Assembly: GCA_937899365.1 (NCBI GenBank)
Contig: CALBPH010000342.1
Coordinates: 1-8,047, forward strand
Source: an uncultured Leptolyngbya sp.
GTDB lineage: Bacteria; Cyanobacteriota; Cyanobacteriia; Phormidesmidales; Phormidesmidaceae
DNA: 8,047 bases
Direction: 5' to 3'
Part shown: positions 5,026-8,047 of the stretch, piece after piece
How positions within the stretch are numbered: the stretch's first letter is position 1
Layout: each line of letters starts with the position of its first letter
The notes under the pieces: generated by a model
What the model saw: only the letters and a program-made list of their open reading frames with translations
Databases searched by the model: none
What the model was told of the DNA's origin: nothing
Translations under genes and position numbers: made by a program

Positions 5026-8000
5026 AATTGATGCCACCTTGGCCAAGCCAGCTTCCCGCTTCCCGTTGGGTTCGTCGGGAGAAGCCGAGCGTCAGCGTCA
5101 GCTTTTAGGTAAGCTATTTAGCTATATACAGTCCCTGGAGCAGACGTTTGATTCTCCGGGGGGCTGGGGACCGATTGACCCAGGCACAGGGGAATTTGTG
5201 GTCTCTTCTCAGTCGGCGGCTCCCAATATGGAGCAGGAAGCATCGCAGGTTTTGCAAGGGTTGCTCCAGGAAATGCGCTACCTGCGAGAAAATTCCCTAA
5301 AGCCGATGCGTCAGGAATTGGAGGTTCTCCAACAGCGGCGCGACAGCTTGCAGGCAGAGGTGCATGTTTTAGAGGCTCAACGCAGCCCTGACCCGCTACA
5401 GTCTGAGCAGCAGATCAATGACTTTTTGGAAACGTTGATGCAGCAGCTCCAGGAGAAGCTGTCGGCTCAAATGGTTCAAAATTTTGCGGCAATGGAGGCG
5501 GCCACTATAGAACAGCTCTCTGCTGCGGATAATCCGGCACCCCTGCTGACGGGGCAGCGGTTAGAGCAGGTGCGGTTACTGCAGGCGCAGTCAGATCAGC
5601 TGCTGTTGAAGTTAGATAGCACCCTGACGGCGGTCTTTAACTCGTTGCAAAAAAGCGTTGATAGTTACCGCGAGTCTCTAGAAGAGGGGCTGGATCAAAT
5701 GCATGGTTTGGGACGTCAAGGGGAAGTGATTTTCCATGCGTTTGTAAATCATTTGGCTCAACAGTTAGGGGAAGATGCGTCGTCCTATTTAAGTGGAGAG
5801 CTGGGAGAGGCGGTTCAGCAGGCGGCGCTACAGGAGCCAGATCAAGTAACAGCTGATGTGGATTTGGGGACTGTTCAGCTAGATGAGCTAGATCAGGCCT
5901 TGGGTGATTTGGTCTTGGAGGAGGATGCTAGCGATCCGGCGGCCGATCCGGCAGACGATCCAGCGTTTGACATTGCACCTGACCTGAGTCTTTTAGACGA
6001 TGAAATCGCATCTGATGACATTGACTCTGGTGCGTTCCAAGGGCTTGATCTTGATGACATTGAGGTGGATGAGGACAGTACCATCATCCAATCCGATGGC
6101 CTATCTGATATGGATGCTGAACTGGCGTTGTTGGAAGATGCGATCGCATCGGGGCCAGATGACGAAGACATTACGATCATCCAAAATGACGGCGGCGTTG
6201 ATCCAGCGGTGGATCTAGATGAGGAAATTACCGCTATTCAACCCGATGACATGCCCGATTTGGAGGCTGAGCTGGCCTTACTAGAGGATGCGATCGCACC
6301 CATTAATCTAGATGGAGCCATTGACCTAGACGAAGTCTCCGCAGGTCTTGGTGAGGGTACTGCCCTGGGCGAGCCTTTTCTGCCCGATGTTGAGGACCTA
6401 TCTTTAGAGGGTGAGCGTCCAGAGGATCTGTCCCCAGAGGATCTATTTTCATCAGAGGATGGGCCTTTAGAAGACGCACCCCCAGAAGATATCTCCCCAG
6501 AAAATATTTCCCCAGAAGACCTATCCCCGGATGATGAGTCTTCATCCCCAACGTTAGAGCTATCTCTAGGCGATATAGACGAGAGTCTGGGGCTGCTGGC
6601 CATCGGTGCAGACGTGGGTAGTGCAGACAGTGAGGACCTGCAGAGTCTGACAGACGATGTATCAGAGCAGGACGCGCTGCCCCAGATAGAGGCTGAAGGT
6701 GAGCTATTTAACTTTGATGCAGATTTTGATCTGGGTCTAGAGCCACGGACGCCGACCGACGAATCCATAGATTTATTAGAGGGGCCCATATTTTTAGACG
6801 ATCCATCAGACCCTATCACCTCTGATGCATTGAACCCGGCAGACACGATGGCAGCAGACGCCCCACCGTCCGATGTTGATGGCGCATCGCTGGCTGAATC
6901 AGATGTATCCGATGCCGATCAAATTGCCGATAGTTGGTTATTTGATCTGGGCTCTGCTGCTGAGCAGTCTGACCCAGCAACGTCCTTGGGCCTCACCCAA
7001 GAAGAGCTCACGGACCCGTCAGATAGCTCTGGGGATGCAAGCGCTGTGGCTACTGTGGAAACTCTTTTTGGCGATGGTACATCCGCCCAAACAGATCCCA
7101 CTGAAGCGGCTATCGACAGTGGCGATACCGTGACGTCACTGTCAGAGCTGTTGCCCGATGAGCAAGCCTCCGAAGCGGGCGAAGATTTTCCAGAGAATGT
7201 GCCAGACGATATCTACATCGCTGCTTCAGCCGATGAGGATTTGATCAACTTAGTGGAGCCGAGGGCAGAGCAGCGGCTGCTAATCGATTTTGACGATGGG
7301 CAGCTAGTGGAGCAGCTAGATGAGGATTTGCAGAAGCTTGCCGGCGATACCTTCTCTGCTGATTACGGTGTGGAGGAAGATGATGCCCTCGAGCCCTTAG
7401 ACCAAGACACCTTAGAAAATATTGTCAGCGATCTAAATCTGGAGGATTTAAGCCTTGAGGATGGCCCAGTGTCGGCACCTGCCGCTCCTGAAGAGGGCGC
7501 CCCTGTGGAGGCGGAGGAAAATTTGGATGGGGACGTTGCTGAGGCAGTGCCGCCAGCCGATGACGACGACTTTGACCTGTTTGAGGGCTTTGCCAGCGAT
7601 TCTGTTGATGTGGATGACCCATCAGCCAATGACATAGACCTAGCGGCCATCGCTCCACCTCCCATAGCCGACCCGGGCTCCCAGGAGCTAGATCTAATAG
7701 GGCTGATAACCGAGCCATTGGCGGACGAATTTGACGATGGTTTGCCAGATTCCCTGGCTAATGAGCTGGGTGGATTGAGTGAGCAATCGAATGCCCTGTC
7801 TCAACAGCCGACAGAAGAGGTCATTGGTCAAATTTTGTCTGATTTAGAAGAATCTGTGACAGGTGAGGATGACGCTTTCTCGGTTCCTGCCATAGAAGCG
7901 ACAGAGCCTGGATTGGACTCAGCTTCAACCCCCGATTTGCCCCCCGATTTGCTGGCCGCCGAGCTTAACGCTGACTCCCCTGCCTCAGATGACTTTTTGC

Positions 8001-8047
8001 AGGCTGTGCAAGAGGCATTTTGGCATACCATGGCGGCAGACGATGCT
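4985..8047 (+). CDS. Very large coiled-coil protein with a long acidic, repeat-containing tail (3' end outside window)
   Basis: From GTG at 4985 the frame stays open for exactly 1021 codons to the window edge. Residues 1-280 are helical and Gln/Leu/Glu-rich: MTSQKDQIQRLIAEID at the start, a coiled coil at about 82-140, and more helix at about 145-275 ending in GRQGEVIFHAFVNHLAQQLG. From memory this head resembles conserved cyanobacterial proteins often labelled chromosome-segregation-ATPase-like; there is no Walker motif here, so I assign no function. Residues about 285-1021 are Asp/Glu/Ser/Pro/Leu-rich, probably disordered, with only R478, R588, R760, R764 and K784 as Lys/Arg, and I see no cysteine in the whole visible protein. 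The tail holds a 50-residue repeat, PEDLS-like 5-residue repeats and recurring Leu-Phe motifs in acidic context. No signal peptide is seen; a cytoplasmic location is inferred. The gene is divergent from the Crp-type regulator. Antisense Ser-rich frames over the tail are composition artefacts. Confidence 0.88.
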   Translation, partial: MTSQKDQIQRLIAEIDATLAKPASRFPLGSSGEAERQRQLLGKLFSYIQSLEQTFDSPGGWGPIDPGTGEFVVSSQSAAPNMEQEASQVLQGLLQEMRYLRENSLKPMRQELEVLQQRRDSLQAEVHVLEAQRSPDPLQSEQQINDFLETLMQQLQEKLSAQMVQNFAAMEAATIEQLSAADNPAPLLTGQRLEQVRLLQAQSDQLLLKLDSTLTAVFNSLQKSVDSYRESLEEGLDQMHGLGRQGEVIFHAFVNHLAQQLGEDASSYLSGELGEAVQQAALQEPDQVTADVDLGTVQLDELDQALGDLVLEEDASDPAADPADDPAFDIAPDLSLLDDEIASDDIDSGAFQGLDLDDIEVDEDSTIIQSDGLSDMDAELALLEDAIASGPDDEDITIIQNDGGVDPAVDLDEEITAIQPDDMPDLEAELALLEDAIAPINLDGAIDLDEVSAGLGEGTALGEPFLPDVEDLSLEGERPEDLSPEDLFSSEDGPLEDAPPEDISPENISPEDLSPDDESSSPTLELSLGDIDESLGLLAIGADVGSADSEDLQSLTDDVSEQDALPQIEAEGELFNFDADFDLGLEPRTPTDESIDLLEGPIFLDDPSDPITSDALNPADTMAADAPPSDVDGASLAESDVSDADQIADSWLFDLGSAAEQSDPATSLGLTQEELTDPSDSSGDASAVATVETLFGDGTSAQTDPTEAAIDSGDTVTSLSELLPDEQASEAGEDFPENVPDDIYIAASADEDLINLVEPRAEQRLLIDFDDGQLVEQLDEDLQKLAGDTFSADYGVEEDDALEPLDQDTLENIVSDLNLEDLSLEDGPVSAPAAPEEGAPVEAEENLDGDVAEAVPPADDDDFDLFEGFASDSVDVDDPSANDIDLAAIAPPPIADPGSQELDLIGLITEPLADEFDDGLPDSLANELGGLSEQSNALSQQPTEEVIGQILSDLEESVTGEDDAFSVPAIEATEPGLDSASTPDLPPDLLAAELNADSPASDDFLQAVQEAFWHTMAADDA
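5933..5965 (+). repeat. 12-bp tandem repeat encoding Asp-Pro-Ala units
   Basis: GATCCGGCGGCC, GATCCGGCAGAC and GATCCAGCG follow in frame and encode DPAADPADDPA from residue 317, at the start of the acidic tail. Confidence 0.6.
6140..6147. repeat. HIP1 octamer GCGATCGC
   Basis: It encodes the Ala-Ile-Ala end of the first AELALLEDAIA repeat, so it is in phase with the protein repeat. Confidence 0.85.
6290..6297. repeat. HIP1 octamer GCGATCGC
   Basis: This is the second in-repeat copy, 150 bp after the first and at the same codon positions. Confidence 0.85.
6419..6526 (+). repeat. Imperfect 15-bp repeats encoding PEDLS-type pentapeptides
   Basis: Residues 479-488 read PEDLS-PEDLF and residues 500-514 read PEDIS-PENIS-PEDLS, followed by PDDES. 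The underlying DNA repeats the pattern CCAGA(A/G)-(G/A)AT at 15-bp spacing, suggesting growth by slippage or unequal exchange. Confidence 0.7.

Larger units (their letters stand above)
6076..6298 (+). repeat. 150-bp (50-residue) degenerate repeat in the acidic tail
   Basis: The segment AELALLEDAIA occurs twice with identical protein sequence, and the HIP1 sites inside it (6140 and 6290) are exactly 150 bp apart. Each copy is preceded by a DE(D/E)xTxIQ element (DEDSTIIQ and DEEITAIQ), and an extra DEDITIIQ lies between them. Third-position differences (GCTGAACTGGCGTTG against GCTGAGCTGGCCTTA) show that the copies are old or under protein-level selection. Confidence 0.75.

Noticed and set aside
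6238..6846. A 202-codon antisense frame, very Ser-rich, over the acidic tail
   Set aside because: Asp/Glu codons read on the other strand give Ser/Arg-rich frames without stops. Its product is low-complexity with no family resemblance, and the same effect produces other antisense frames at 5893-6180, 7363-7718 and 7828-8031.

Overview
The window looks cyanobacterial. It carries three copies of the HIP1 octamer GCGATCGC, a nicotinate-nucleotide phosphoribosyltransferase-like gene of the UPF0284/TIGR00303 type, a DUF2232 membrane protein beside it, and a Crp/Fnr regulator of the type seen in cyanobacteria. Base composition is near 50% GC. Family names come from recognising the protein sequences by eye; no search was run. 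I cannot name the genus.

Layout. (1) 1-591, minus strand: the 5' part of a two-membrane-segment, coiled-coil protein that runs off the left edge. (2) 592-1255: a gene-free, AT-rich stretch with several short palindromes, a Crp-like half-palindrome, a consensus -35 box and a leader inverted repeat covering the next start codon. (3) 1256-1612, plus strand: a small coiled-coil protein. (4) 1676-4392, minus strand: a probable three-gene run in transcription order, Crp/Fnr regulator (4392-3688), DUF2232 membrane protein (3627-2815), then a CobT-like gene (2803-1676) interrupted by an in-frame amber codon at 2576-2578. (5) 4393-4984: a second long intergenic region with three tandem 11-bp repeats, a C-rich tract, a possible promoter and a small ORF with a good ribosome binding site. 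(6) 4985 to the right edge, plus strand: one very long open frame (1021 codons visible, no stop) with a coiled-coil head and a huge, almost lysine- and arginine-free acidic tail. Both edge genes are open at the window boundary.

How the parts fit. The Crp-type regulator keeps the recognition-helix residues that read TGTGA half-sites. One near-match to such a site lies in the 592-1255 region, so local targets are possible but unproven. DUF2232 and CobT-like genes are 11 bp apart and probably co-transcribed. The most unusual items are the in-frame stop in the CobT-like gene with a Shine-Dalgarno-like restart just after it, and the acidic coiled-coil protein with its internal repeats and overlapping upstream small ORF. 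I see no CRISPR array, transposase, tRNA or rRNA. I did not identify a clear new multi-gene system.
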